Assembly: GCA_963841965.1 (NCBI GenBank)
Contig: CAWJES010000007.1
Coordinates: forward strand, 1-64,000
Origin: Palsa-459 sp963841965
GTDB lineage: Bacteria > Actinomycetota > Acidimicrobiia > Acidimicrobiales > RAAP-2
Direction of reading: 5' to 3'
Length of the DNA: 64,000 nucleotides
The translations under genes were made by a program, and so were the position numbers. This document shows, piece after piece, positions 20,905 to 29,397 of the stretch. The notes under the pieces were generated by a model. It was not told the DNA's origin, ran no database searches, and worked only from the letters and a program-made list of their open reading frames with translations. The first letter of the stretch is position 1, and the number at the start of each line of letters is the position of its first letter.

Positions 20905-21180
20905 ATGGCGGATACAACAACAAAGGCACTTCTCGGCGTGATTGCTCTCGGACTCTGGATTAACCTGGCTGTCCAGTTTCTTCCGAACGAGCGGTTTTAT
21001 CCGGCCCCCAACGATGTGAAGATTATTTGCGTAGTATTAACGATGAACTTTCCAACATCGAATCCTCTGTGGGTGACATTGGGGACGTCAAGGAGGCCAC
21101 CCAGGCAATACACGATAACGTAGACGGCATCGCCAAATGCAACGTGCCCCAACACCTTCTTATGTCGCTAGCCCAAAATG
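20905..21180 (+). CDS. Single-pass membrane/coiled-coil passenger protein (frameshifted, end uncertain)
   Basis: ATG 20,905 starts MADTTTKALLGVIALGLWIN, an N-terminal membrane helix (ALLGVIALGLWINLAVQFL). After an indel near 21,030 the frame reads LRSINDELSNIESSVGDIGD and VKEATQAIHDNVDGIAK, a heptad-like coiled coil. The layout (TM then periplasmic or cytoplasmic coiled coil) is clear; the function is unknown. The C-terminal end cannot be fixed because the frame stays open into the antisense protease gene. About 21,120-21,200 is likely. Confidence 0.45.
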
Positions 21181-21209
21181 ACAACAGTTATTGGCGTTGC
21201 TCGTCCGCT

Positions 21210-22227
21210 TTATTTCTCCGGAGCGATCTTCCGGCTCACCTTGCGGAGATCGCGTTCGAAGTCGGCTTGCGTGAATTGTTTTGGCTCTGTTCCGCTGAAG
21301 GCGGCATCCTCCACAAAGCCATCGCCCTGTTCGAGCGCCCGCTCAATCGCTGCCCGCGTCTTCTTGAGCAAATCGTTTTCCATGATGACCTTGGTGACCT
21401 CTTGGATCGGAGTCACTATCGCGATCCCACTATTCATCTTACCTTCGTTCACGAAATCATCCATAGCGGCATCGGGAGAAATGTTAAATTCCCAATGGCC
21501 TCGAACCAAGCCTATCGGCAGGCCATATCCGTCACTCTGCCTTCCCTTGTTAAAGCCAAGCGCTCGATGCGGTGGAACGTAAGCGAGTATCGGAGAGCCG
21601 CTGAGTCCCGCCGATTGATCGGGCCTCTATTAGGTAGGCGTGATATTCTCCGCCCGTTTTCTTGTCGAATAACACCTCTTCTGGCATCGCCGCGATAATC
21701 CCGCTTCGAACTATCGGAATATTTAAGTCCTTTCGAACCGCTGAGTAAACAGTCCGACTATCGTTATCTCGTCGCCGATACCCACGCCGAATGATTGAAT
21801 CTTCGCATCGGTAGCGAAAAATTCCGCCTCAAGTGCCCTCACCTGGAACGGCGCGCCGATATTCACCGGGAGAACCGCGACGTCCACATTGGTGTTGTCC
21901 GGTAACACCCACTGGTTGAATAACTCAACGGTGCGCGCGGCTGAAGTGGTCCGGCAAAATTGATGCGCGCTTTCAGGTGGCCGAATTTTTGATAAGCCTG
22001 GGTTACGCAGTGCTTGGCGGTTACAAGATAGGTAAACGAGAGTTCGGGGTGTCTCGGGATCGGATGATAACGAAAAATGCGGTACCACCGTAGAACGTCT
22101 TGCCGTCCTTCTCTACACAGAGAAAACAGACCGATTCCTTGATTTCATCCGGAACGCGCAGACGAGCACCTTTTGGCTCCTCAAGGTACCACTTTTCCCG
22201 CCCGAGGACCCTAGAATCACAATACAT
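21210..22227 (-). CDS. Trypsin-like serine protease passenger gene (frameshifted)
   Basis: On the minus strand, rejoining the frames gives one protein of about 335 residues. The start ATG 22,227 is the only usable one before KTFYGGTAFFV. The triad of a chymotrypsin-fold protease is visible: His in TAKHCV (near 22,020), Asp in NVDVAVLPVNIG (near 21,870) and Ser in GLSGSPILAY (near 21,600). Indels lie near 22,050, 21,740 and 21,610. The C-terminal 100 residues (GHWEFNISPDAAMDDFVNEG to KVSRKIAPEK) are intact and include a Gly-Ile-Ala-Ile-Val-Thr-Pro strand. No signal peptide is seen, so it is probably cytoplasmic. It is wholly inside the IS element and convergent with the other passengers. Substrate unknown. 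Confidence 0.72.
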
Positions 22228-22234
22228 TACTGTT

Positions 22235-22259
22235 TACCTACCGTCAAGGGATAATTACC
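22235..22259 (-). repeat. Right terminal inverted repeat, 25 bp
   Basis: Perfect reverse complement of 19,412-19,436. Read inward on the minus strand it also presents TTGACG (22,242-22,247). TATTGT follows 17 nt later (22,219-22,224), but that hexamer overlaps the protease start region, so promoter function here is uncertain. Confidence 0.93.
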
Positions 22260-22267
22260 AATATCCG
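22260..22267. repeat. Target-site duplication, right copy (AATATCCG)
   Basis: Identical to 19,404-19,411 and directly adjacent to the right inverted repeat. The joined target would place the original vapB-mraZ spacer at about 500 nt. Confidence 0.93.
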
Positions 22268-22417
22268 CTAGCTTCGCCATCCATTCGCCCTGAATCCTGG
22301 TAATTGTGGTATCTGGATTCTGGACACTAATCTGTAGTATTCATTTAACTTAAATAAATTCAGTGACTTGGCCAAATAAGGTCTTGCAACGCGATCAATC
22401 TCGTGGCACAATCCGTA

Positions 22418-22452
22418 GTGGGTCTAAGTGGCCAAAAGTGGATAAAAGGTGG
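22418..22452 (+). promoter_or_regulatory. Probable MraZ operator: GTGG repeats over the mraZ start
   Basis: GTGGG (22,418), GTGGC (22,428), GTGGA (22,438) and GTGGA (22,449) are spaced 10, 10 and 11 nt apart. The last one is the GTG start codon itself. MraZ proteins bind short TGGG-type direct repeats with 10-nt periodicity upstream of the dcw operon. The layout therefore suggests autorepression, with the operator blocking the start of translation or transcription. Confidence 0.65.
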
Positions 22453-22940
22453 AATCGGACACCCCAGTCACGGCAGCTACAAACGTCGAAGCACCGCGCG
22501 GCATGTATCCGGCGCGGCTCGACGACAAGGGGCGTCTCAAGCTGCCTGCGACCTTCCAGCAGTTTTTCAACAGTATGGGGGAGCGCAAGTTGTTTGTGAC
22601 CAGTCTGAACCGGCGCATAGCCCAAATATACCCGATGGCGGTATGGAGAGAGAACGAAAAGTTTTTCGAAAGCTACCGCGAGAATCCCAGGGCCGCGCGA
22701 AATATGGCGTTCAATGCCGCCGACCTCGGCGCGGAAGCCGAAATGGATGCGCAGGGCAGGATCACTTTCAATCCGGAACTGCGGCGGGAGCTGAATCTCG
22801 AAGGACAGGAGTTGCACCTGTTCGCATACAGGGGCCGCGTGGAAGTGTTGAACGAAGCGCTCTATCTGGAGCGGAAGCAGAGCGCGATGCGGAGGCGGCG
22901 GAAGACGCAGGAAGCCCTCGAGAGGGCGGGGTTGCGGTGA
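22449..22940 (+). CDS. mraZ: Transcriptional regulator MraZ
   Basis: 163-residue member of the MraZ/AbrB-fold family that binds the promoter of the division cluster. Two SpoVT/AbrB-like halves are visible: GMYPARLDDKGRLKLPATFQ, and LGAEAEMDAQGRITFNPELR with the repeated 'D-x-K/Q-G-R-x-x-x-P' core. The GTG start at 22,449 adds a short leader (MESDTPVTAATNVEAPR) before the first domain. Intact frame. First gene of the dcw cluster, 6 nt before rsmH. Confidence 0.93.
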   Translation: MESDTPVTAATNVEAPRGMYPARLDDKGRLKLPATFQQFFNSMGERKLFVTSLNRRIAQIYPMAVWRENEKFFESYRENPRAARNMAFNAADLGAEAEMDAQGRITFNPELRRELNLEGQELHLFAYRGRVEVLNEALYLERKQSAMRRRRKTQEALERAGLR

Positions 22941-22946
22941 CCGTGA

Positions 22947-23888
22947 ATGGCACAACATTATCCGGTCCTGCTGGCCGAGTCGCTGGAGTACCTGAACGTC
23001 AGGCCGGACGGCGTGTATCTCGACTGCACGGCGGGACTGGGCGGTCATACGGCGGCGATCGCCGCGCGGCTGACGCAGGGCGGAAAACTGATTTCCTGCG
23101 ACCGGGACGGGCAATCGCTCGAAATGGCGCGGCAGAACACGGTGGAGTGGGCGGACCGGATCATTTATCAGCAGGCGAGTTTTTCGCAGCTGGATTTTAC
23201 GGGTCTGGACGGAGTGATCGCGGACCTGGGAGTGAGCCGGTATCAGCTCACCAATGCGGCGCGAGGATTTTCATTTCAGGCAGAGGGGCCGTTGGATATG
23301 CGCATGGATCAAACCCATGGCACGACGGCGGCAGATCTGCTGAATCACAGTGCCGAGAAGGCAATCGCCGACTGGATCCACCAGCTCGGCGAAGAAAGGA
23401 GAGCGCGGAAGATAGCCGGAGCAATCGTTCGAGCGCGGCCCATTCGGAGCACACTGCACCTGGCGGGTGTAGTGGAACGGGCCGCACCTCGGACGGGACC
23501 TTTGCATCCCGCGACTCGAACTTTCATGGCACTGCGCATGGTGGTCAATCGGGAGCAGGAAGAACTGGACACGTTGCTGAGGAATGCGCCGGGAATGGTA
23601 AAACCGGGCGGGCGCATCGTCATCATTTCGTTCATGTCGCTCGAAGACCGCAAGGTGAAAGAGAGTTTCCGGGAGTGGGCGCGGGACGGGCGGGCCACCA
23701 TTCTGACGAGGAAGCCCGTCACGCCGAGCGAACGGGAAGTGCGGGATAATCCGCCGTCGCGGAGCGCAAAACTGCGGGCAGCGGAAATCGGGGAGCGGAG
23801 CGGGAGGGCGGCTGACAGCCGCTTAAGCACGACGGAGAATTCACCAATGGCCACGCTGGCAACATTCCTGAAACGAAGAACGCGGTAG
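22947..23888 (+). CDS. rsmH: 16S rRNA (cytosine-1402-N4)-methyltransferase RsmH
   Basis: SAM-dependent methyltransferase modifying C1402 in the ribosomal decoding centre (also called MraW). HYPVLLAESLEYL is the conserved start. The SAM site is LDCTAGLGGHTAAIAARL, with CDRDGQSLEMA after it. Further motifs are DGVIADLGVSRYQL, PLDMRMDQ and FMALRMVVNREQEEL. The end RSAKLRAAEIGERS is usually the C-terminus; the extra 30 residues here overlap the probable ftsL start and may result from an indel near 23,810. Confidence 0.93.
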   Translation: MAQHYPVLLAESLEYLNVRPDGVYLDCTAGLGGHTAAIAARLTQGGKLISCDRDGQSLEMARQNTVEWADRIIYQQASFSQLDFTGLDGVIADLGVSRYQLTNAARGFSFQAEGPLDMRMDQTHGTTAADLLNHSAEKAIADWIHQLGEERRARKIAGAIVRARPIRSTLHLAGVVERAAPRTGPLHPATRTFMALRMVVNREQEELDTLLRNAPGMVKPGGRIVIISFMSLEDRKVKESFREWARDGRATILTRKPVTPSEREVRDNPPSRSAKLRAAEIGERSGRAADSRLSTTENSPMATLATFLKRRTR

Positions 23889-24383
23889 TCGTTGCACGCG
23901 GAACGCCGCGAAGCGGTTCGCGAGCAAGCCGATCCATACCGGCTGCGCGCGCTGCCCAACGACCACATTTACTTCTATGCGAAGAAAATCGACAATTCGC
24001 GCGTGATCCGGCAGGCGGATCCGTCGGCGCGCGGCGAGTGCTGGTCGGCGGTGGGGGCGGCGGGAGTGCTGTTGATGCTGGGGGCGAGCATAGTTGCGCC
24101 GCACGTGGGAGCGGTGCTGGCGGGCTACAAGCTGGAAGCGCTGAAACAGGAGCGCCAGACGCTGCTCAATGAAAAGCGGGACTTAGAGGTGAAGGAAGCG
24201 GGGCTGCTGAGTCCGGAGCGATTAAACGATCTGGCGAAGGCGCACAGCCTTGCGACGACCGTTGCCGGGCCAGGTGATCATCTGGATACCGCCGGCGACG
24301 GATACGAGTTTCGCCGTCAACAGGCGCCATCGGCCGCGCCAGAATGTCAGACACTTGGTCAGACCCACACTGGTCAGCCGTAA
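23847..24383 (+). CDS. ftsL: Cell division protein FtsL-like (frameshifted start)
   Basis: Small bitopic division protein that bridges FtsB/FtsQ and FtsW/FtsI. ATG 23,847, preceded by GGAG, gives MATLAT followed in a shifted frame by PETKNAVVVA. The frame that then continues to 24,383 reads YFYAKKIDNSRVIRQADPS, a basic cytoplasmic part. One membrane helix follows (GAAGVLLMLGASIVAPHVGA), then a leucine-rich coiled coil (YKLEALKQERQTLLNEKRDL). LSPERLNDLAKAHSLA is the typical FtsL C-terminal turn. The assignment rests on this layout plus position between rsmH and ftsI, since FtsL sequences diverge strongly. If no indel is assumed, the start would be the TTG at 23,892. Confidence 0.72.
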
Positions 24384-24394
24384 GGAGCATAAGG

Positions 24395-26506
24395 GTGGAA
24401 GAGCGGAGCCGGGCCAGTCCCACTCCTCAGCGATCAACCGCCTGACTCTTCTGTCGGCGGCGCTGCTGCTTTGGGCGGCGGCAATCTGCGGAAAATTGAT
24501 TTCGCTGCAGGTGATCCATCACGCGAAGTACGAGGCCATAGCGCGCTCGCAGCAGGAGGAGAAAGTCCACATTCCGGCGCCGCGCGGCTCGATTTTCGAT
24601 CGCAACGGACAGCCGCTGGCGATCAGCGTTCCGGTGGATTCGGTATCCGTGAATCCGCAGCAGATCGAGAATATCCGGCTGGCAGCCGAGGTGCTGGGGA
24701 ACACGCTGAATCTGGATCAGCGGGCGCTCTACGGCCGGCTGCAATGGGCGCGGGAGAATCGCAAAGGTTTCCTGTGGGTGAAGCGGAAGATCGATCCATT
24801 TGAAACCGAGCGGCTGAAGGCGATGCATCTGGATTGGGTGACATTTCATACGGAAAGCCAGCGGCATTATCCGAGCGGGCAGGTGGCGGCGCATATTGTG
24901 GGCGCAGTCTACAGAGATGAAGACGGCGCGGCGGGGGTGGAGCGGGCGATGGATGCGGTGCTGAAGGGGCGCGACGGAACCGAGCGCATGGTAATGGACG
25001 TCAAGCGCCGCGGTCTGGAGTCGCACATGGACAGCGCGCCGCAGGCGGAACGCAATTGACGCTGACGATCGACGAACGCATGCAGTACATAGCGGAGCGC
25101 GAGCTGAAGGCGGGAGTGGAGGCGAAGCACGCGCGCAGCGGCACGGCGATCGTGATGAATCCCTATAACGGGGAGATCCTGGCGCTGGCTAATTATCCGA
25201 CCTACGATCCCAACACGCGCCGAAGGAGGGTGAGGATCCGATTGCGCGCTTCGATCTGGGCGCATCGGTTCCGTTCGAGCCGGGTTCTGTATTTAAGGTC
25301 GTGACGATGACGGCGGCGCTGGAGACGACGAATGTTCGGCCGGAGACGCTGATTCCGACGGGCAACGGGATTCTCGTGTTGCCCGGGCGCGTGGTGCACG
25401 AATCGCATCACGGATACGGCACCATCACGATGGCGGAAGTGCTGGAGAAATCGAGCAATATCGGCGCCATCATGATCGGAACGCGGGTGGGCCGGGAGAA
25501 TATGTACGAATACGCGCGGCGGCTCGGGTTCGGGCAGAAGACGGGTTTGCCGGTGCCGGCGGAGTCGGCCGGGAAACTGCGGCCGCTGCGGGAGTGGGGC
25601 ACGACTTCGCTGGCCTCCATTTCGATGGGGCAGGAAGTGAGCGTGACGTCGGTGCAACTGGCGCGGCTGGGCGCGGTGATGGCGAACGGCGGGATGCTGG
25701 TAAAGCCGAGGCTGATTCTGAAGCGCGGCGACAAGCCGGAACCGATGGAAGCGCCGGTGCGAGTGATCAAGCCGGAAACGGCGATCACGATGCGGCAGAT
25801 GATGGAGGGCGTGGTGCTGCGCGGAACGGGGCGATTGCACGCGCGGCTGGACGGTTACACGTCGGGCGGCAAGACCGGAACGGCGCAGATTTTCGATTCC
25901 GAAACGCACCGGTACACGCACGATTACAACGCCTCGTTTTTGGGTTTCGCGCCGGTGACGAATCCCGCGCTGGTGGTGCTGGTGACGGTGCATCGCACGT
26001 CGGGCGAGAACGGGCAGGGGGCGGACGCGGCGGCGCCGGTGTTCAAGGCGATCATGGCCGAAGCGCTGCGGATGCTGGACACGCCGAAAGACATTCCCGA
26101 GGAATTGGCGGCGCGCAAGGCTCCGGCGAAGGAAACGCCGGGCGAATTCGCGGGCGACGTGGCGATCGCGGGTCTGGGTGAAAAGAGCATCATGGATGAA
26201 GACCCCACGGTGAAGCAACTGCTGGCCGAGCAAATGAAACCGCTGGCGGATCCGGATGCGATTCCATCCGCGCAGCCTGGCGCTCAGGGAAGCCCGGTAG
26301 GGCAAACCCAGCCGAAGCCGCGTGTGCCGGAAGCCCCGGGTGTGCCGGATTTCCGCGGAAAATCGATGCGGGATGTGGTGGAAGAGGCTTCGGCGGAGGG
26401 GCTCGACGTGATGGTGGAAGGAAGCGGAGTGGCGCGGGCGCAGTTGCCGCTGCCCGGCAGTCCGCTGCGACGGGGGGAACAGATCCGGATCGTATTTACG
26501 CGCTGA
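24395..26506 (+). CDS. ftsI: Division-specific transpeptidase FtsI/SpoVD-like with PASTA domain (frameshifted)
   Basis: Class B penicillin-binding protein crosslinking septal peptidoglycan. AAGGAG (24,382-24,387) sits 7 nt before the GTG at 24,395. A membrane helix (LTLLSAALLLWAAAICGKL) is followed by the dimerisation domain (IPAPRGSIFDRNGQPLAISV). The transpeptidase has PGSVFKVV (SxxK Ser), EKSSNIGA (SxN) and SGGKTGTAQIF (KTG). A C-terminal PASTA domain starts near VPDFRGKSMRDVVEEASAEG. Indels near 24,420, 25,050 and 25,220 break it. The stop is 2 nt before murE. A PASTA tail on FtsI is more typical of SpoVD/Pbp2x-like proteins than of E. coli FtsI. Confidence 0.9.
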
Positions 26507-26507
26507 T

Positions 26508-28019
26508 ATGACAGTGGGCGAGGTGCTGGCGAAAGTCCCGTTGCGGTCGGCATTGCCGGTTGCTCTGTCCGGCGCCGAAGTCCGGGGAATGGATTACGAT
26601 TCGCGCCGGATCGAGCCCGGATTTTTGTTTTTTGCCTTTGCGGGGTCGCGCGTGGACGGGAGGGAGTTTGCGGCGCAGGCGGCGGCGAAAGGCGCGCTGG
26701 CGATTGTGAGCGAGCTGGAAGCGCCGGCTGCATGCGCATTGCCGTGGATCCGGGTGGAACACGGGCGGCGGGCGCTGGCACTGGCGGCGAAGACGTTTTA
26801 TGGAAACCTCGATGAGAGGCTGCAATTGACGGGCATTACCGGCACGAACGGCAAAACGACCACGAGTTATCTGGTGGACTCGATTCTGCGCGCGGCGGGC
26901 AGGACGACGATGCTGGCCGGAACGATCGAATACCATCTGGGCTCGAAAATATTGCCGGCGCCGAATACGACCCCGGAATCACTCGATCTGCAGAGGATGC
27001 TGGCGGAGCTGGACGGGATGGGCGGAACGCACGCGACCATGGAAGTGTCGTCGCACGCGCTGGCGCTGGGGCGCACTTACGGTCTGCATTTTCACACGGC
27101 GGTTTTTACCAATCTCACGCGCGACCATCTCGATTTTCATGGGACGATGGAAGGCTATTTCGCGGCGAAACAACTGCTGTTCACCGGGTTGGGTGGGCCG
27201 CCGCCGCGCTGTGCCGTGATCAATCGGGACGACGAATGGGGACGAAAGCTGGGGGCGCGAGGCAGCTCTGAACTGCTCTGGTACGGACTGGGAAGCGGCG
27301 CGATGGTGCGCGCGCAGCACATCGGTTCGGGGCTGAACGGACTGCGTTTCGACGTCACCTGCGAGAAGCTGCGATTCGAGATTCAGTCGCCTCTGCTGGG
27401 AAAAATCAACGTGTACAACATTCTGGCGGCGTGCTGCGCCGGCATGACGTACCAAATTGCACCGGAGACGATTGCGCGCGGGATCGGGAACTGCACGGGC
27501 GTGCCGGGGCGGTTCGAGCGCATCGACGAAGGCCAGCCGTTCGGGGTGGTAGTCGACTATTCACACACCGACGATGCGCTGCGCAACGCGATTACGATCG
27601 CGCGCGATCTGAGCGCGAAGCGAGTGATTACGCTGTTCGGATGCGGCGGGGACCGCGACCGGACGAAGCGGCCGGTGATGGGCCAGGTCGCCGGGGAACT
27701 GAGCGATCTGGTGATTCTTACGAGCGACAATCCGCGTTCGGAAGAGCCATTGCAGATCATGAACGACGTATTAGTCGGGGTGCGGCGCACCGATACGCGA
27801 ACGATCGTCGAGCCGGACCGCGCGGCGGCGATTCGCAAAGGAATCGAGGAAGCGCGACCGGGAGACATTCTTATCCTGGCTGGCAAGGGGCACGAAACCT
27901 ATCAGATTTTTCGGGACCGCACGATTCACTTCGACGACCGCGAAGTGGCGCGCGACGCGCTGCGCGCATTCGGATTCAGGAAGCAGGATGCGGATGAGGC
28001 GGGGAGCACCCGGCAGTGA
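26508..28019 (+). CDS. murE: UDP-MurNAc-L-Ala-D-Glu ligase MurE
   Basis: Adds the third amino acid to the peptidoglycan stem peptide. Intact, 503 residues. The N-terminal uridine-binding domain has VRGMDYDSRRIEPGFLFFA. The ATPase P-loop is ITGTNGKTTTSYLVDSI, with PNTTPESLDLQRMLAEL and the carbamylated-Lys region after it. The C-terminal domain has VVVDYSHTDDALRNAI, CGGDRDRTKRPVMG and LTSDNPRSEEPLQIM. The DNPR motif predicts meso-diaminopimelate as substrate. The stop overlaps the murF start by 3 nt. Confidence 0.94.
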   Translation: MTVGEVLAKVPLRSALPVALSGAEVRGMDYDSRRIEPGFLFFAFAGSRVDGREFAAQAAAKGALAIVSELEAPAACALPWIRVEHGRRALALAAKTFYGNLDERLQLTGITGTNGKTTTSYLVDSILRAAGRTTMLAGTIEYHLGSKILPAPNTTPESLDLQRMLAELDGMGGTHATMEVSSHALALGRTYGLHFHTAVFTNLTRDHLDFHGTMEGYFAAKQLLFTGLGGPPPRCAVINRDDEWGRKLGARGSSELLWYGLGSGAMVRAQHIGSGLNGLRFDVTCEKLRFEIQSPLLGKINVYNILAACCAGMTYQIAPETIARGIGNCTGVPGRFERIDEGQPFGVVVDYSHTDDALRNAITIARDLSAKRVITLFGCGGDRDRTKRPVMGQVAGELSDLVILTSDNPRSEEPLQIMNDVLVGVRRTDTRTIVEPDRAAAIRKGIEEARPGDILILAGKGHETYQIFRDRTIHFDDREVARDALRAFGFRKQDADEAGSTRQ

Positions 28020-29389
28020 CGATTTCCATTCCAGCCATTGCGGAAGCGATCGGGGCTGCGATCCCTGCAGCGGGCGTGAGCGTATCGGGCCTGGGCAGCG
28101 TATCGGGGTGGAGCATAGATAGCCGCACCATCAATCCGGGCGATTGTTTTTTCGCGCTGCGCGGGCCGCTGCACGACGGACACGATCACATTGCAGGTGC
28201 GGCTGAAAAGGGCGCCGCAGTGGCGATTGTCGAGCGTGCTGCGGAAGCAGGAATCCTGCAACTGGTGGTTCCGGACGCGCTGGCGGCGCTGCAGCTACTG
28301 GCGAGCCGGGCGCGGGAGCGATGGGGCGGCGCGGTTGTGGGCGTAACGGGAAGCGCGGGAAAGACGACGACAAAGGATGCGATCGCCAGCCTGCTGGCTG
28401 TGCAGGTGAGGACCGGCCGCACAATCGGGAACTATAACAATCATTTTGGTGTTCCGCTGTCGATTTTGCGATTGCCGGACGACTGCCGGGCGGCCGTGAT
28501 TGAGATGGGCATGAATCACGCCGGAGAGATTCGGTCGCTGGCGAAGATCGCGAAACCGCGCATCGGCGTTGTGACCAACGTGGGCTGGGCGCATACGGAA
28601 TATTTTCCGAACGGTATCGACGGTGTTGCGCTGGCTAAGCGGGAGCTTATAGAAGAGCTGCCGGCGGACGGGATTGCGATTCTGAATGCCGACGATGAGC
28701 GCGTCCGCGAATTCGCGAAGGTTCACCCGGGCCGGACGATTTTATTCGGATTTGCCGAAGATGCCGAGGTACGCGCGGAAGATCCGCGGTCGTGTCCCGG
28801 AGGCGCGCATTTCCGCTGCCTCGGGGTCGAATTCAAATCGCCGCTGGCGGGGCGGCATGGTGTGAGCAACGTGCTGGCCGCCATTTCGGTGGCCTGGGCG
28901 ATGGGCATTAAGCCGGAGCGTCTGACGGGTGCGGTGCGGACCCTTGCCACGGGCAAGATGCGCGGCGAGAGATTGGAGCGCGGCGGCATCACCATTATTA
29001 ACGACTGCTATAACGCAAACCCCGAAGCCATGCGATCGATGCTGGAAGTGCTTCGCGGGACACCGGGCCGGCGGCGCATCGCCGTGCTGGGTGAAATGCT
29101 CGAGCTTGGCCGTGAGGCCGAGGCCCTGCACCGTGGCATAGGACGATTGGCCGCGGAGTTGGGCATTGATGCCCTTGTGGGCGTGCGCGGCGCTGCTCGC
29201 TTTATGGTTGAAGAAGCCATGCAGGCGGGATTGTCGGACAGCGCCGCGTCTTTTTTCGAATCGCCGACAGAGGCTGGCGATTTTCTGGCGACGATGGTTC
29301 GGCCGGGTGACACGGTTTTGTTTAAGGGATCGCGCGGCGTTGAAGTCGAGAAAGCGATGGAGCGGGTGTTTGGGGAGTCGGGGAGCTAG
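28016..29389 (+). CDS. murF: UDP-MurNAc-tripeptide--D-Ala-D-Ala ligase MurF
   Basis: Completes the UDP-MurNAc-pentapeptide. Intact, 457 residues, GTG start overlapping the murE stop (GTGA). N-terminal domain: GWSIDSRTINPGDCFFALRG and PLHDGHDHIAGAAEKGAAVA. P-loop: VVGVTGSAGKTTTKDAIASL. Then IGNYNNHFGVPLSILRLP, AVIEMGMNHAGEIRSLA, and the C-terminal domain TIINDCYNANPEAMRSMLEV with VLGEMLELG. It is 9 nt upstream of mraY. Confidence 0.94.
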   Translation: MTISIPAIAEAIGAAIPAAGVSVSGLGSVSGWSIDSRTINPGDCFFALRGPLHDGHDHIAGAAEKGAAVAIVERAAEAGILQLVVPDALAALQLLASRARERWGGAVVGVTGSAGKTTTKDAIASLLAVQVRTGRTIGNYNNHFGVPLSILRLPDDCRAAVIEMGMNHAGEIRSLAKIAKPRIGVVTNVGWAHTEYFPNGIDGVALAKRELIEELPADGIAILNADDERVREFAKVHPGRTILFGFAEDAEVRAEDPRSCPGGAHFRCLGVEFKSPLAGRHGVSNVLAAISVAWAMGIKPERLTGAVRTLATGKMRGERLERGGITIINDCYNANPEAMRSMLEVLRGTPGRRRIAVLGEMLELGREAEALHRGIGRLAAELGIDALVGVRGAARFMVEEAMQAGLSDSAASFFESPTEAGDFLATMVRPGDTVLFKGSRGVEVEKAMERVFGESGS

Positions 29390-29397
29390 ACGGCGCG

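Larger units (their letters stand above)
19412..22259. mobile_element. IS1595-family (ISXO2-like) element with passenger genes
   Basis: Complete 2,848-bp element bounded by 25-bp perfect inverted repeats (19,412-19,436 and 22,235-22,259) and an exact 8-bp target duplication. It encodes one intact IS1595 transposase, then small ORFs, a membrane/coiled-coil protein on the plus strand and a trypsin-like protease on the minus strand. Roughly 1.8 kb is therefore passenger DNA, more than simple IS1595 elements (about 1 kb) carry. Intact ends plus an exact duplication indicate a fairly recent insertion. It landed between vapBC and mraZ. Confidence 0.92.
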
